Shown here: positions 1 to 10,929 of the stretch, in pieces | Numbering within the stretch: the first letter of the stretch is position 1 | Layout: each line of letters starts with the position of its first letter | Source of the DNA: Streptosporangium becharense | Lineage (GTDB): Bacteria; Actinomycetota; Actinomycetes; Streptosporangiales; Streptosporangiaceae | DNA: 64,000 bases | Direction of reading: 5' to 3' | Assembly (NCBI RefSeq): GCF_014204985.1 | Contig: NZ_JACHMP010000001.1 | Span: 4,216,001 to 4,280,000 of the forward strand | Program-made: the position numbers and the translations under genes | Notes under the pieces: model-generated | What the model was told of the DNA's origin: nothing | The model's database searches: none | Seen by the model: only the letters and a program-made list of their open reading frames with translations

Positions 1-687
1 ATCACGGCCTACTTCGCCGCGGATCCGGTCGCGGCGGCCGGCCTGCTGGAGGAGACCGGGTCCGGCCCCGCCGTGCGGATCGCGGGGCGTGCCCTCGTCG
101 CCGTGCACGCTTCCTGGAACCGGCGTACCAGTGTGGGCGGCTACCGCGAGATACACGTCGGCGTCGTCGTGCCCGACCCGTGGCGGCCGCGGTCCCCGCG
201 CGTCTGGGCCGACCTGCCGCGCGGCGCCGACCGGCGGCGCTCGGGCACTCTCCTGGCCGGGTCCGTCGTCGACACCGCCGCCGTCTCGGCCCTGGCGCCG
301 CTGCTGTGGGGCCGTGAGGCGTATCCGGCGCCCATGGAGTTCGGGCTCACCGCCGGGGCCGCGCGCGTCGCCGTCGGCCCTCCGGACGACCGGCTCCTCG
401 TGCTACGCGGGTTCCTCGGCCCCGGGCTGCCGGTGAGCGACCGCGACCTGGTCGGCTACGCGCGGGGACCGGCGGGCACCATGCTGCGCTCGTGCGTACG
501 GACCCGCGGTCTGGGCCGGTTGCATCCCGCACCACGGGTACGGCTGGCCGTCGAGCCGCGGTCGGCCCACCCGCTGGCCCGCCTGCTCCGCGAGCTAGGT
601 CTCGACGGCGCCCGCCCGCTGCTGTGCCTGTCGGCCGTCACCCGCCGAGCACTCCAGGGCGCCGCCGTCGCGGTGCCGCCCACCTGA
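1..687 (+). CDS. Acetoacetate decarboxylase-like protein, 5' end missing
   Basis: The open frame runs in from base 1, so the start lies outside the window; the GTG at 73 is internal because the codons before it read through and look like protein. The visible part is 228 residues. A stretch near residues 35-45 (ASWNRRTSVGGYREIHVGVV) resembles the beta-barrel core of acetoacetate decarboxylase-fold proteins, but I cannot place the catalytic lysine with confidence. The product would be a cytosolic enzyme of unknown substrate. A small gene follows after a duplicated ribosome-binding region. The family call is a judgement from overall sequence character and is moderate at best. Confidence 0.45.
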   Translation: MTAYFAADPVAAAGLLEETGSGPAVRIAGRALVAVHASWNRRTSVGGYREIHVGVVVPDPWRPRSPRVWADLPRGADRRRSGTLLAGSVVDTAAVSALAPLLWGREAYPAPMEFGLTAGAARVAVGPPDDRLLVLRGFLGPGLPVSDRDLVGYARGPAGTMLRSCVRTRGLGRLHPAPRVRLAVEPRSAHPLARLLRELGLDGARPLLCLSAVTRRALQGAAVAVPPT

Positions 688-754
688 CCGGAGGATCGAT
701 GCCGCCAGAGCTCCCACCCCCCTGACTGGAGGATTGATGTCGCCAGAGCTCCCG
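687..754 (+). repeat. Duplicated translation-initiation region with a mini-ORF
   Basis: A 30-bp segment at 687-716 recurs at 725-754 with about three differences. Each copy holds a GGAGGAT ribosome-binding site and an ATG followed by codons for PELP. The first copy opens an 8-codon reading frame (ATG at 699, TGA ending at 725) that stops where the second copy begins. The second copy starts the real 83-aa gene at 737. Confidence 0.8.
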
Positions 755-988
755 GCGATCGCCGCCCACGCCGCGGTCCTGCGGTCCGACGCCCGCGTGC
801 TCGCCGAATGCGCCGAACGCCTGCGTGAGATCGGGGCCGGCCTGGAGGCCGCCGGCGTCGCGCCGCAGTGGCTGCGCGAGTCGGTGAACACCCACCTCAC
901 CGCCTGCGTGACGGCCGCCGCCGATCTCGACGCGGCCGCCGCGCACCTGAGCCACTACGCCGGACGCACGTGCCGCCGAGACATCTGA
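737..988 (+). CDS. Small helical hypothetical protein
   Basis: This 83-residue protein starts at ATG 737, eight bases after the GGAGG of the second duplicated initiation region; the TTG at 734 is less likely. It is Ala-rich and probably all-helical, with a central WLRES segment. This recalls the helical-hairpin build of ESX/WXG100-type proteins, though there is no true WXG motif. No membrane segment or signal peptide is seen. It lies 49 bases downstream of the decarboxylase-like gene and could be cotranscribed. Its last codons overlap the first unit of a tandem repeat. Function unknown. Confidence 0.6.
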   Translation: MSPELPAIAAHAAVLRSDARVLAECAERLREIGAGLEAAGVAPQWLRESVNTHLTACVTAAADLDAAAAHLSHYAGRTCRRDI

Positions 989-1130
989 GCCGTCACACCG
1001 GACGGGTACGCCCTCCGGGGGGTGTGTACGCCTGAGACACCTGAGCCGTCACACCGGAAGGGAACGTCCCCGAGGGTGCGTACGCCCGAGGCGGCTGAGT
1101 CACCACGCCGGGCGGACGCACCCCTGAGAC
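981..1130 (+). repeat. Degenerate 52-56 bp tandem repeat
   Basis: The segment CTGAGCCGTCACACCGGA occurs at about 985 and again 56 bases later, and a weaker third copy follows near 1089. The array begins at the 3' end of the preceding gene and fills most of the gap before the convergent amine oxidase. No reading frame or terminator stands out in it. Confidence 0.7.
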
Positions 1131-1221
1131 ACCCAATCCACCTCGTGCACCTGCGAGTCTCATGCACCTGCAAGAGGAAACGTACGCGGGAAGCTCCGGG
1201 GACCTGAGACGCCTGAGCCGC

Positions 1222-2754
1222 TCAGGCAGCCTCGTGCACGGCACGCGCCGCGCCGAGCCCCGACTCCAGCGCACCCTCGATCCACGCGTGCCACAGTGAG
1301 CAGTGCTCGCCGGCGAAGTGCACGCGGCCCTCCGGCGCGACGATCGCGTCATGCAGGTTGCTCTGCTGGTGCGGCTCGAACAGGGCGAAGGCACCGGCCG
1401 CGTAGGGGTCGTTGTACCAGGCGTGCGTGACGCCGAACTCGAAGTGGTCGTGGATCTGCGGGTGGATCTTGGCCACGTCCTCGAGCGCCTGGTCGACCCG
1501 CTTCTGCGGGGACATCGCACCCCACCGCAGCGCGTCCTGACCCCAGGTGTAGCTGGCCAGCAGGATCGAACGCTCCTCGTCGGGGGCGGGGTGCGAGGGG
1601 TAGCAGATGCGCCGGATCGGCAGGTCGGTGACCGTGGTGCCGCCGACGATGCCGTCGGTCTGCTCCCAGAACGCCCGTCGCACCTGGAAGAGGATCTTGG
1701 TGGAGGCGTTGTAGTTCAGCTCGCGGATGGCGCGCTGCTTGCGCCGGGAGAAGGCGGGCCTGGTCTCGATGTCGCGCAGCACCGAGAACGGGATCGTGCA
1801 GATGGCGTAGTCACCGGTGATCGTCGTCCTGCCCGAGCCCGTCCGGAGGTGCAGGGTGACCGAGTGGTCGTCCTGCTCGATGGCGGTGACCTCGTGGCCG
1901 AACCAGATGTGGTTCTTGAGCTCCCGGTAGAAGGCGGTCGGCAACCGGTCGGTGCCGCCCTCGATCTCCTGCATGTCCTCGAACGCCCGCCCGACGATCT
2001 CGCGGAACTGCTCGATGACCGCCGCGTTGAGGTTGGCCTCCCGGAAGCTCATGACACCGTAGAGCTCGATGGCACCCTCGGAGAAGCCGCGCTCGCGCAG
2101 GAAACTGCGGATGGAGTAGCGGTCGTACTCGGCGCAGATGCGGTCGAGCGCGTTCTCGCCCTCCTGCTCGTACAGGTCGTGGATCTCCTGCGTGGCGGTG
2201 CGCCACAGGTCCTCGTAGGTGCGGCCGCGCTCGTGCCGGGCCAGGTCGAAGTCGACGATCCCGGGGTCACCGTTCAGCTCGCCCATCGTGGTCCTGACGC
2301 CCTGGATGTACGCCAGGGTGTCGGGGTTGCCCATGACGAACGGGCGTAGGGTCAGCCCGAACCGCTCGCAGTAGGCCAGCGTGAGGTCGTGCACGCGCGG
2401 AATCCGCATCGCGCCCGCTTCGGCGTACAGGCCCGGCGCGAAGTCGCGCAGGGTCAGCACGCGTCCGCCGACCCGCTGCTGGGCCTCCAGGACGACGGGC
2501 TCGTGCCCCTGACGCATCAGCTCGTAGGCGGCGACCAGGCCGGCCATCCCGCCTCCGATGATCAGCACGCGCTTGCGCGGCCGGCCGCCGTGGCCCAGTC
2601 CGCGCTCGGCCGTCGCGACCAGGTCCGCGGGCACCCTGAGGTCGTGGCTCGGCCGGGGTGCTCCCGTGGCCGCCAGCTCCTCGGGCATGGCCGAACCGAG
2701 TGTCGCCGGCATCGACTGTCTCTCGTTCAGAACGTCACACTCCTTCGCCGTCAC
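1222..2754 (-). CDS. Flavin monoamine oxidase (L-amino-acid oxidase family)
   Basis: This is an FAD-dependent oxidase of 510 residues from the GTG at 2754. Around residue 64 it has the dinucleotide-binding motif VLIIGGGMAGL, followed by the ADP-ribose acidic residue in VVLEAQQRVGGRV. The C-terminal FAD motif GRVHFAGEHCS is also present. Such enzymes oxidise amines or amino acids to imines with release of hydrogen peroxide. No signal peptide is visible. The start is uncertain: GTG 2754, an in-frame CTG at 2730 nine bases after AAGGAG, or ATG 2712 are all possible, and residues before about 40 look poorly conserved. The upstream palindrome at 2772-2784 is a likely operator. The substrate cannot be told from sequence. 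Confidence 0.88.
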   Translation of the reverse strand: MTAKECDVLNERQSMPATLGSAMPEELAATGAPRPSHDLRVPADLVATAERGLGHGGRPRKRVLIIGGGMAGLVAAYELMRQGHEPVVLEAQQRVGGRVLTLRDFAPGLYAEAGAMRIPRVHDLTLAYCERFGLTLRPFVMGNPDTLAYIQGVRTTMGELNGDPGIVDFDLARHERGRTYEDLWRTATQEIHDLYEQEGENALDRICAEYDRYSIRSFLRERGFSEGAIELYGVMSFREANLNAAVIEQFREIVGRAFEDMQEIEGGTDRLPTAFYRELKNHIWFGHEVTAIEQDDHSVTLHLRTGSGRTTITGDYAICTIPFSVLRDIETRPAFSRRKQRAIRELNYNASTKILFQVRRAFWEQTDGIVGGTTVTDLPIRRICYPSHPAPDEERSILLASYTWGQDALRWGAMSPQKRVDQALEDVAKIHPQIHDHFEFGVTHAWYNDPYAAGAFALFEPHQQSNLHDAIVAPEGRVHFAGEHCSLWHAWIEGALESGLGAARAVHEAA

Positions 2755-2771
2755 CTAAAGCATTCGTATGT

Positions 2772-2784
2772 TTACTTTAAGTAA
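2772..2784. promoter_or_regulatory. Palindromic operator candidate TTACTT-T-AAGTAA
   Basis: A perfect 6-bp inverted repeat with one central base lies 18 bases upstream of the amine oxidase GTG, in an AT-rich patch that is rare in this sequence. It probably binds a dimeric repressor or activator, or overlaps the promoter. No dedicated regulator is adjacent on that strand; the response regulator gene lies on its other side, ending at 2897. Confidence 0.5.
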
Positions 2785-2896
2785 GCAGTTTTGCCAAGAG
2801 GGAGACGGTCGGTGTCCGGTAGGAGGCCGCCGCCCGGCATGGAGCCGCATGGCCACCATGTCTCGGGACGCGCGGGCCGGAGAGACACGGACCGGA

Positions 2897-3547
2897 CTAC
2901 TCGACGATGCCCGCCCGGAACGCGGCGATGGCCAGCTGCACGCGGTTGGTGACGGACAGCTTGTCGAACAGGCGTGTGACGTGGCTTTTCACGGTCGCCT
3001 CGCTCATGTGCAGACGGGCGGCGATGTCGGCGTTGGCATGACCGAGGCCGATCTCGACCAGCACCTGGCGTTCCCGCTCGGTCAGGACCCGGAGCCGGTC
3101 GAGGGCGTGACGGCGGCGTGTGCGGTCTTCGGCGGTGAGACGGTCGATGAGCTGCCGGGTGGCGCCGGGCGAAAGCATCGAGTCGCCCGCCGCGGCGAGT
3201 CGTACGGCATGCAGCAGGTCCCGCGGCGGAGTGTCCTTGAGCAGGAACCCCGTCGCACCGGCTTCCAACGCCCGGAAGACGACGTCGTCGGCGTCGAACG
3301 TGGTCAGGACGATCACCGCCGGCGGACGCGGGCGCGCACGGATCGCCGCGGTGGCGGCCAGCCCGTCGAGGCCGGGCATGCGGATGTCCATGAGCACCAC
3401 GTCCGGCCGGTCGCGGGCGACCGCGTCGATCGCGGCCCTCCCGTCGGCGGCGTCGCCGACGACGGCCAGGTCGTCGGCCGTTTCGAGGATCATGCGCAAT
3501 CCGACGCGCACGAGGGCCTCGTCGTCCACGAGCAGAACCGAGATCAC
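2897..3547 (-). CDS. NarL/LuxR-family response regulator
   Basis: This 216-residue regulator has an N-terminal receiver domain with acidic residues VDDE (7-10), the phospho-acceptor Asp54 in VLMDIRMPG and Lys104 in FLLKD. A C-terminal LuxR-type helix-turn-helix (about 150-210) contains LTERERQVL and ATVKSHVTRLFDKL. It would be phosphorylated by the sensor kinase encoded just upstream, whose stop overlaps its ATG by four bases. The targets are unknown; the neighbouring amine oxidase or serine hydrolase genes are candidates only by proximity. Confidence 0.95.
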   Translation of the reverse strand: MISVLLVDDEALVRVGLRMILETADDLAVVGDAADGRAAIDAVARDRPDVVLMDIRMPGLDGLAATAAIRARPRPPAVIVLTTFDADDVVFRALEAGATGFLLKDTPPRDLLHAVRLAAAGDSMLSPGATRQLIDRLTAEDRTRRRHALDRLRVLTERERQVLVEIGLGHANADIAARLHMSEATVKSHVTRLFDKLSVTNRVQLAIAAFRAGIVE

Positions 3548-4746
3548 GACGTGTGCTCCGCCGGTGTCCCGCCGGCCGTGGCCCGTTCACCGGCACCGTG
3601 GCCGAGCCAGGGGACGACGGCGCGCAACCGCCAGCCGCCGCCCTCCGAGGGAGAGAGCGGACCGCTGCTCAGGGCCCCGCCGACCAGCCGGACCCGTTCG
3701 GCCAGTCCGACCAGCCCGGAGCCCGACCCGGGCAGATCCGCCGGTGCGCCGCTCCCCGGCGCGTTGTCCACGGTGACGGTCACGGCGTCGCCGGCATCGC
3801 GGTCGACCGCGACGGTGACCGGCGCGTCCGGCGCGTGCTTGCGGGCGTTGGTCAGCCCTTCCTGGATGACGCGGTAGACGACGCGGGCCATGGCCGGTGG
3901 CAACGAGCCGGCGTGGTCGCGCAGCTCGACGCGCTGCCCGGCTCGGCCCGCGGCCCGGACCAGCGACGCCGGATCGGTGAACGGCTCGCCCCCGTCCGGA
4001 GACGCGCCGAGGTCCGGCACGCCCGGCTCGGCCCGCAGCACGCCGAGCACGTAGCGCAGCTCCTGCAGCGCCTCACGGGCGGTGACGCGGATCAACGCCG
4101 CCCCCTGCTCGACACGGGCGGAGCCGCCGCTCGCGGCGAGTTCCAACGCGCCGGCGTGCAGGGTGATGAGCGACACCTTGTGGGCCAGTACGTCATGCAT
4201 CTCCCGCGCGATCCGGGTGCGTTCGGCGGAGCGGGCCCGCTCGTCGCGGAGCCGTTGCCCGGCCTCGGCGCTCTCGGCCCGCTCGCGCAGGGACGCGGCC
4301 AGCGCCCGCCGGGTGGCCGTGTGCAGCCCCAGGACCGTGACCGCCGCCGCCGCGACGGCCGCCGAGACCGCGTCGTCCGCCGTCAACCGGCCCACGTCGA
4401 TCCACGACCATCCGGCGAAGCCCGCCCATCCGGCGACCGCGAGCGCCCACACCTGCCGGCGCGGGGCATACGAGGCGCCCGAGTACAGACCGACGAGCAG
4501 CGGGCCCGGGTTGCCCGACAAGGCGTACGCCGCCGCTCCGGCCACGGCCGCCGGTTGCGGCAGCCGCCTGCGCCACATCTGCGTCAGGCTGCCCGCCGTG
4601 CCCGCCATGACGATCACCGGCCGGGGCAGCACCGACCAGTGTGCCTTCGCTGCGAGAGCGGTGAGGACCAGGCACCCCAGCACCAGGGCCGCGTCCGCGA
4701 CCCGCTGGTCGGCGAGGCGAGCCCGCAGGCGACTCATCACCTTCAT
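3544..4746 (-). CDS. Two-component sensor histidine kinase (HisKA_3 type)
   Basis: This 400-residue kinase has a hydrophobic N-terminal half (about residues 18-140) that should form several membrane helices. It is followed by a coiled-coil-like linker, the dimerisation/phosphoacceptor motif REMHDVLAHKVS with His184, and a C-terminal HATPase domain ending with GSGLVGLAERV. It is the typical partner of NarL-type regulators, and the four-base overlap with the regulator gene implies translational coupling. There is no extracytoplasmic sensor domain of any size, so the signal is probably sensed within the membrane. The start ATG at 4746 could also be ATG 4737. Confidence 0.94.
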   Translation of the reverse strand: MKVMSRLRARLADQRVADAALVLGCLVLTALAAKAHWSVLPRPVIVMAGTAGSLTQMWRRRLPQPAAVAGAAAYALSGNPGPLLVGLYSGASYAPRRQVWALAVAGWAGFAGWSWIDVGRLTADDAVSAAVAAAAVTVLGLHTATRRALAASLRERAESAEAGQRLRDERARSAERTRIAREMHDVLAHKVSLITLHAGALELAASGGSARVEQGAALIRVTAREALQELRYVLGVLRAEPGVPDLGASPDGGEPFTDPASLVRAAGRAGQRVELRDHAGSLPPAMARVVYRVIQEGLTNARKHAPDAPVTVAVDRDAGDAVTVTVDNAPGSGAPADLPGSGSGLVGLAERVRLVGGALSSGPLSPSEGGGWRLRAVVPWLGHGAGERATAGGTPAEHTS

Positions 4747-4860
4747 GCCCGCAGCCTAGAAGCGGGACGGCGCCGCGCCCATCCGCCTTTCGTCGCCGAG
4801 ACAGGCCGTCCGGCTCCGACTTTCGTCGAGCCCGATCTCGCCCGTGGGGCGATGCGGGCC

Positions 4861-4975
4861 GTGTCCCCGCACCGCGACGCTTGACGGCGTCCCCGCACCG
4901 CGGTGCCCGGCCGCGCCTCCGCACCGCGGTGCCTGACCGTGTCCCCATACCGGGGGCCTGACCGTGTCCCCGCCC
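4861..4975. repeat. 26-bp tandem repeat, about 4.5 copies
   Basis: Units beginning GTGTCCCCGCACCGCG recur at 4861, 4887, 4913, 4939 and 4964 with a period of 25-26 bases. They fill the space between the divergent kinase and serine hydrolase genes. Because the last unit supplies an apparent in-frame GTG at 4964, that codon is an unsafe start for the downstream gene. Confidence 0.85.
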
Positions 4976-4999
4976 GAGCAGCACCGACAGGAGCCGTCC

Positions 5000-6952
5000 G
5001 TGCCCAGCCCTCTGTCCCGCATCAGCGGTGCCATCCATGTGACCCGTATGACCCGTATGACCCGTGGAGCCGTCGTGGGTGTCCTCGCGGCCTGCGTCGC
5101 CCTGCCCGTCATCGACCCGGCGGCGAACCCGGCCTGGTCCGCCCCCGTTGCCTGTCCCGCCCCCACCACGGAGGCGCTGGCAGGCTTCTTCGACGGCGCG
5201 GTGCCGGACCGGCTCACCCGTGACCGGGTGCCCGGCGCGGTGGTGTCGGTGGTCGCGGACGGCAGAACGGCGTTCACCGGCGGCTACGGCCTGGCCGACA
5301 CCCGGCGGGGCGTCGCGTTCGACCCCGCCCGATCGCTGGTCCGGATCGGCTCGATCACCAAACTGTTCACCTGGACGGCCGTGATGCAGCAGGTCGAAGC
5401 CGGCCGCCTGGACCTGGACGCCGACGTGAACCGCTACCTGAAGACGTTCAAGGTCCCGCCCGCCTATCCGGAGCCGGTGACCCTGCGGCACCTGATGAAC
5501 CACACCGCAGGTTTCGAGGATCGGGTGATCGGCATCGGAGCGCGTACCGCCGCGGACGTGCCGCCGCTCGGCGACCACCTCGCGCGCCACATGCCGGCCC
5601 GGATACGACCACCGGGGGAGGTCTCCGCCTACTCCAACCACGGTGCCGCACTCGCCGGCCACATCGTCAGCCAGGTCACCGGCGAACCCTACGACGTCTA
5701 CGTCCGGCGTCACCTGCTCGCACCGCTCGGCATGACACGCAGCACCGCCACCGAGCCGGTGCCCGCGCCGCTCGCGGCCGACCTCGCCCGCAGCTACGAC
5801 TCCGACACCGCCCCTCCGCAGGCCGTCCCCTTCACCTTCGACACGATGCCCCCCGACGGGTCGATCAGCGCCACGGCCGGCGACATGGCCCGCTTCATGA
5901 TCACTCACCTGAACGGCGGGCGGTCCGGCGACGACGCCATCCTCAGCCCGGCGACCGTGACACGGATGCACCGCCGCTCCTTCGCCGCCGACCCCCGCCT
6001 GGGCGGGTACGCGCACGGGTTCATGGACCGCACCGTGGGCGGCCGCCGCGTCCTGATGCACGACGGCAGCTGGGAGGGCTTCCGGAGCGTCCTGCTCATG
6101 GTGCCCGAGTGCGACCTCGGGATGTTCCTGTCGCTCAACGGCACCGGCGGCATCCGGGCGGCGAGCGAACTGACGCGCGCGTTCCTCGACCGGTTCGCCC
6201 CACCCCGGGCGGCACCCGGCCCCGTACCGGCGCCGGCGTCCGCGGCGGCCGGGACCACCCCCCGGGCGGGCTTCTACACCCCGGCACGGCACAACGAGTC
6301 GACGATCGAGAAGATCCTGGTCCTGCTCGAACCGGCCCGGCTGACGGTGGGCGGCGACGGCACCGTCAGGTTCAAGGGCGAGGACTGGGCACCCCGGGGC
6401 GACGGCCTGTACGCCCGGGCGGGTGACACGGACCGCCTGGTGTTCCTCGAAGGCGGGGACGGGCAGCACTACGCGGCGACCGACGGCCCCGCCTACCGGT
6501 TGATGACCGTCACGGAAGGCCCCCTGCTCAACCTGTCGGTCCTGGCCGCCTTCGCCGTCGTCGCGCTCAGCACGCTCGCCGTACCCCTGGCGGCGGCGCG
6601 GCGCCGCGTGCTCCGCCGGCCCGCCGCCGCCGCGGCCACCTGGCGGGCGGCACGCGCGTTGGCCTGCGGGGCCACCGCGGTGGGACTCGGCTTCCTGGTA
6701 CTGCTGGCGGCCCTGCTCCTCGGCGACACCGGGGACTTCCTCTACGGTGTGCCATCGGGCATGCGGGTCCTGCTCGCCGGGCCCCTCGTGATGCTCGCGA
6801 CGACGGCCGCGGCGGCGGTGTGCACCGTCAGGGGCTGGCGGGACCCGGGCGCCGGCCGGGCCGCGCGTGTCCACCAGGTGGTCGTGTTCGCCGGCCTGAT
6901 GGCGCTGACCTGGTTCCTGTGGCAGTGGAACCTCATCGGCTGGCGGTTCTGA
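5000..6952 (+). CDS. Serine hydrolase (beta-lactamase/class C fold) with membrane tail
   Basis: I start this 650-residue protein at GTG 5000, six bases after ACAGGAG, rather than at the repeat-borne GTG 4964. A signal-like hydrophobic stretch follows near residues 23-45. The penicillin-binding-fold motifs are present: SITK (Ser118, Lys121), YSN (Tyr211, Asn213) and HDGSWEG further on. After the hydrolase domain and a linker domain, the last 130 residues hold four predicted membrane helices. Proteins of this kind are esterases, peptidases or beta-lactamase-like enzymes anchored with the active domain outside. The N-terminus carries three tandem copies of a codon trio for MTR/VTR. It diverges from the kinase operon. 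Confidence 0.9.
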   Translation: MPSPLSRISGAIHVTRMTRMTRGAVVGVLAACVALPVIDPAANPAWSAPVACPAPTTEALAGFFDGAVPDRLTRDRVPGAVVSVVADGRTAFTGGYGLADTRRGVAFDPARSLVRIGSITKLFTWTAVMQQVEAGRLDLDADVNRYLKTFKVPPAYPEPVTLRHLMNHTAGFEDRVIGIGARTAADVPPLGDHLARHMPARIRPPGEVSAYSNHGAALAGHIVSQVTGEPYDVYVRRHLLAPLGMTRSTATEPVPAPLAADLARSYDSDTAPPQAVPFTFDTMPPDGSISATAGDMARFMITHLNGGRSGDDAILSPATVTRMHRRSFAADPRLGGYAHGFMDRTVGGRRVLMHDGSWEGFRSVLLMVPECDLGMFLSLNGTGGIRAASELTRAFLDRFAPPRAAPGPVPAPASAAAGTTPRAGFYTPARHNESTIEKILVLLEPARLTVGGDGTVRFKGEDWAPRGDGLYARAGDTDRLVFLEGGDGQHYAATDGPAYRLMTVTEGPLLNLSVLAAFAVVALSTLAVPLAAARRRVLRRPAAAAATWRAARALACGATAVGLGFLVLLAALLLGDTGDFLYGVPSGMRVLLAGPLVMLATTAAAAVCTVRGWRDPGAGRAARVHQVVVFAGLMALTWFLWQWNLIGWRF

Positions 6953-7273
6953 CCACCGGGAGATGCCCCCGTGACGCGGGTGGCGGGTGATCCGGGCAGA
7001 ACCTGATGGGGCCGGTCAGGGCCGGCGTGGCGAGCATCACGGTCACACACGATCATCATCCGCGACCCGCCGAGGCCACGCCGTTCCCCTCTCCACGCCA
7101 CCGGAGAAATCCGGAGTACGCTCCCTGTCGCCTGGAGAATCCCCGTGTCAAGACAGGGGGAAGTGCCCGTGACGTCACAGTGGAGGCGGCGGAAAAGAAT
7201 CAGCCTTTGAAATCCTGTCCAGGAACGTCGGTCATCCTGTCCGGACATCCTCGCATGGTATGAGGGATTTTTG
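6953..7273. other. Intergenic region, no gene seen
   Basis: These 321 bases contain no convincing frame on either strand. The AT content rises toward the right end, and a TATGAG hexamer near 7258 may be a -10 element for the next gene. A short inverted pair CCGGAGAAATCCGG lies near 7100. I see no U-tract terminator after the serine hydrolase. Confidence 0.5.
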
Positions 7274-7882
7274 ATGAAAAATGTGTTCGATCGCGTCAGG
7301 AAAGCTCCGGGTGTGGTCATGTCCGCCAAGGAATATCGTGCTGATTTCGTCACCGAATTCGAGGCGAAGACTGGAGTCGTCTGGAAGCTGGAGCGCGCGC
7401 AGCACTTCGACGAGAGGGGTCTGCCGAGCTGGGAGGCGTTCGCCCGTGGCGACTGGGATCGTTCCCTCGCCCTGATGGAGGACATGCGTCAGGAATTCGC
7501 CGCCGACCACCCGGAACGCATCGAATTCCGCCGGATACGCGTGGTCGAGGAACCGATATCGCCCTATGTTCACTGGGAGCTCGCCGTTCTCAGGGTCCGC
7601 GCGCAGGAGGGTGAGCGCGGCAGGGTCGTTCCGGCGTCGGCCGTGACCGACTTCGAGACCGGTCATCCCGTGCCGGAACTCGTGGCGTTCGGCCCGTCGC
7701 TCATGTATGAGGTGCTCTACGATCGCGAGGGCGTCCATACCGGCGGGCGTCGCATCACCGAGCCGGACGTGATCGAGCCCTGCCTTCCCGTATTCGCGTC
7801 GCTGTACGAGCGGGCTGAAGATCTCGTGGAGTACTTCGATCGCGTCGTCACGCCGCTGCCCCCTCCCCGGCTCGTGCCTTGA
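7274..7882 (+). CDS. DUF6879-like hypothetical protein
   Basis: This 202-residue protein starts at ATG 7274 after GAGGGATTTTTG; the TTG at 7271 is in frame but weaker. It resembles a group of actinomycete proteins often annotated DUF6879. Recognisable features are the WEAFARGDWDRSLALM helix and the later RRIRVVEEPISPYVHWEL segment, followed by an LVAFGPSLMYEVLYD stretch. It lacks membrane segments. In other actinomycetes such proteins often sit beside XRE regulators, but none is adjacent here. Base composition is somewhat lower in GC than its neighbours. Function unknown. Confidence 0.7.
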   Translation: MKNVFDRVRKAPGVVMSAKEYRADFVTEFEAKTGVVWKLERAQHFDERGLPSWEAFARGDWDRSLALMEDMRQEFAADHPERIEFRRIRVVEEPISPYVHWELAVLRVRAQEGERGRVVPASAVTDFETGHPVPELVAFGPSLMYEVLYDREGVHTGGRRITEPDVIEPCLPVFASLYERAEDLVEYFDRVVTPLPPPRLVP

Positions 7883-8194
7883 GCGCAGTCGGGTTCCACG
7901 CTTTCGGAACTCGCCGGGACGGGAACGGGTGAATCATCGGTCGGCTCGGTCTCGTGGCCGCGGTCGAAATGATGTGGGCCACCGCGTGGTGGCGCCGCCA
8001 CGGTCACCGCGTCCATGATCTTCTCCCGGGCGGATCGCGTCCTGCGACTCGCCGTCGTCGACACGCGCAGTGAGAGCGACGTGCGCGTTTCGGTGGACGT
8101 GTGGAGCGTCGAGTACCAAGCGGGTCACCCTCGCGAGTCCATGCCGTATGGCCCGACCCGGTCCCCGTGGCGGAGGGGGCCACGAGGGCCTCGA
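7883..8194. other. Intergenic region, no gene seen
   Basis: These 312 bases separate two convergent genes. Short open frames exist on both strands but show no codon bias or recognisable motif. No strong terminator hairpin was found. Confidence 0.45.
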
Positions 8195-10585
<2,391 letters not shown>

Positions 10586-10671
10586 CGGGTCTCCATCTGT
10601 GGGGCGGGGCAGCCTTCGCGGTCTCCGCCGGTGTCACCCCGGCGCGGGCTGTCCGTCGTACGCGGGTTCCT

Positions 10672-10803
10672 TCACGGTGCCGCCGGTGCGGCTGATGGCG
10701 GCGATCACGGTGCCGTTCGGGCAGGTCGTGGTTGCGGTCACGGTGCCGCCGGTGCAGTTGATGGCGGCGGTCACGGTGCCGCCGGTGCGGCTCGTGGCCG
10801 CGT
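10672..10803. repeat. 33-bp tandem repeat, four units
   Basis: Units beginning TCACGGTGCCGCCGGTGC start at 10672, 10705, 10738 and 10771. Units 1, 3 and 4 are closest; unit 2 is more divergent. The array lies between the UvrA-like gene and a VOC gene remnant. A period of 33 keeps frames open in several registers, so long shadow ORFs here mean nothing. Confidence 0.9.
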
Positions 10804-10814
10804 CACCGGACGGT

Positions 10815-10928
10815 TCAGCGAAGCTCCTGGATCCGGATCAGGTCGCCCGCGGGATCACGGAAGGCCAGGAAGGCGTCCGGGTCGTCGTGCGGGAGGAAGA
10901 TCGTGTGGGGATGGCGAGGTCCATAGCC
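10815..10928 (-). pseudogene. Remnant of a VOC (glyoxalase-fold) protein, C-terminus only
   Basis: On the minus strand the frame ending at the TGA at 10815-10817 encodes HTIFLPHDDPDAFLAFRDPA followed by GDLIRIQELR. That is the typical last beta-strand segment of a vicinal-oxygen-chelate protein. Only about 38 codons are open before an in-frame TAG, there is no start, and the N-terminal four-fifths of a 120-residue VOC protein is absent. It lies directly after the AraC-type gene; VOC proteins commonly sit beside such regulators, so a small operon has probably lost its enzyme. Confidence 0.7.
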
Positions 10929-10929
10929 A

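Noticed and set aside
1303..2349. Long plus-strand open frame (348 codons) opposite the amine oxidase
   Set aside because: It is the antisense mirror of a GC-rich gene: residues are mostly Val/Gly/Leu/Arg with no motif, and the minus strand has clear FAD motifs.
4193..6874. 893-codon minus-strand frame across the kinase and serine hydrolase
   Set aside because: It lies antisense to the serine hydrolase and out of frame with the kinase; both real genes have catalytic motifs and this frame has none.
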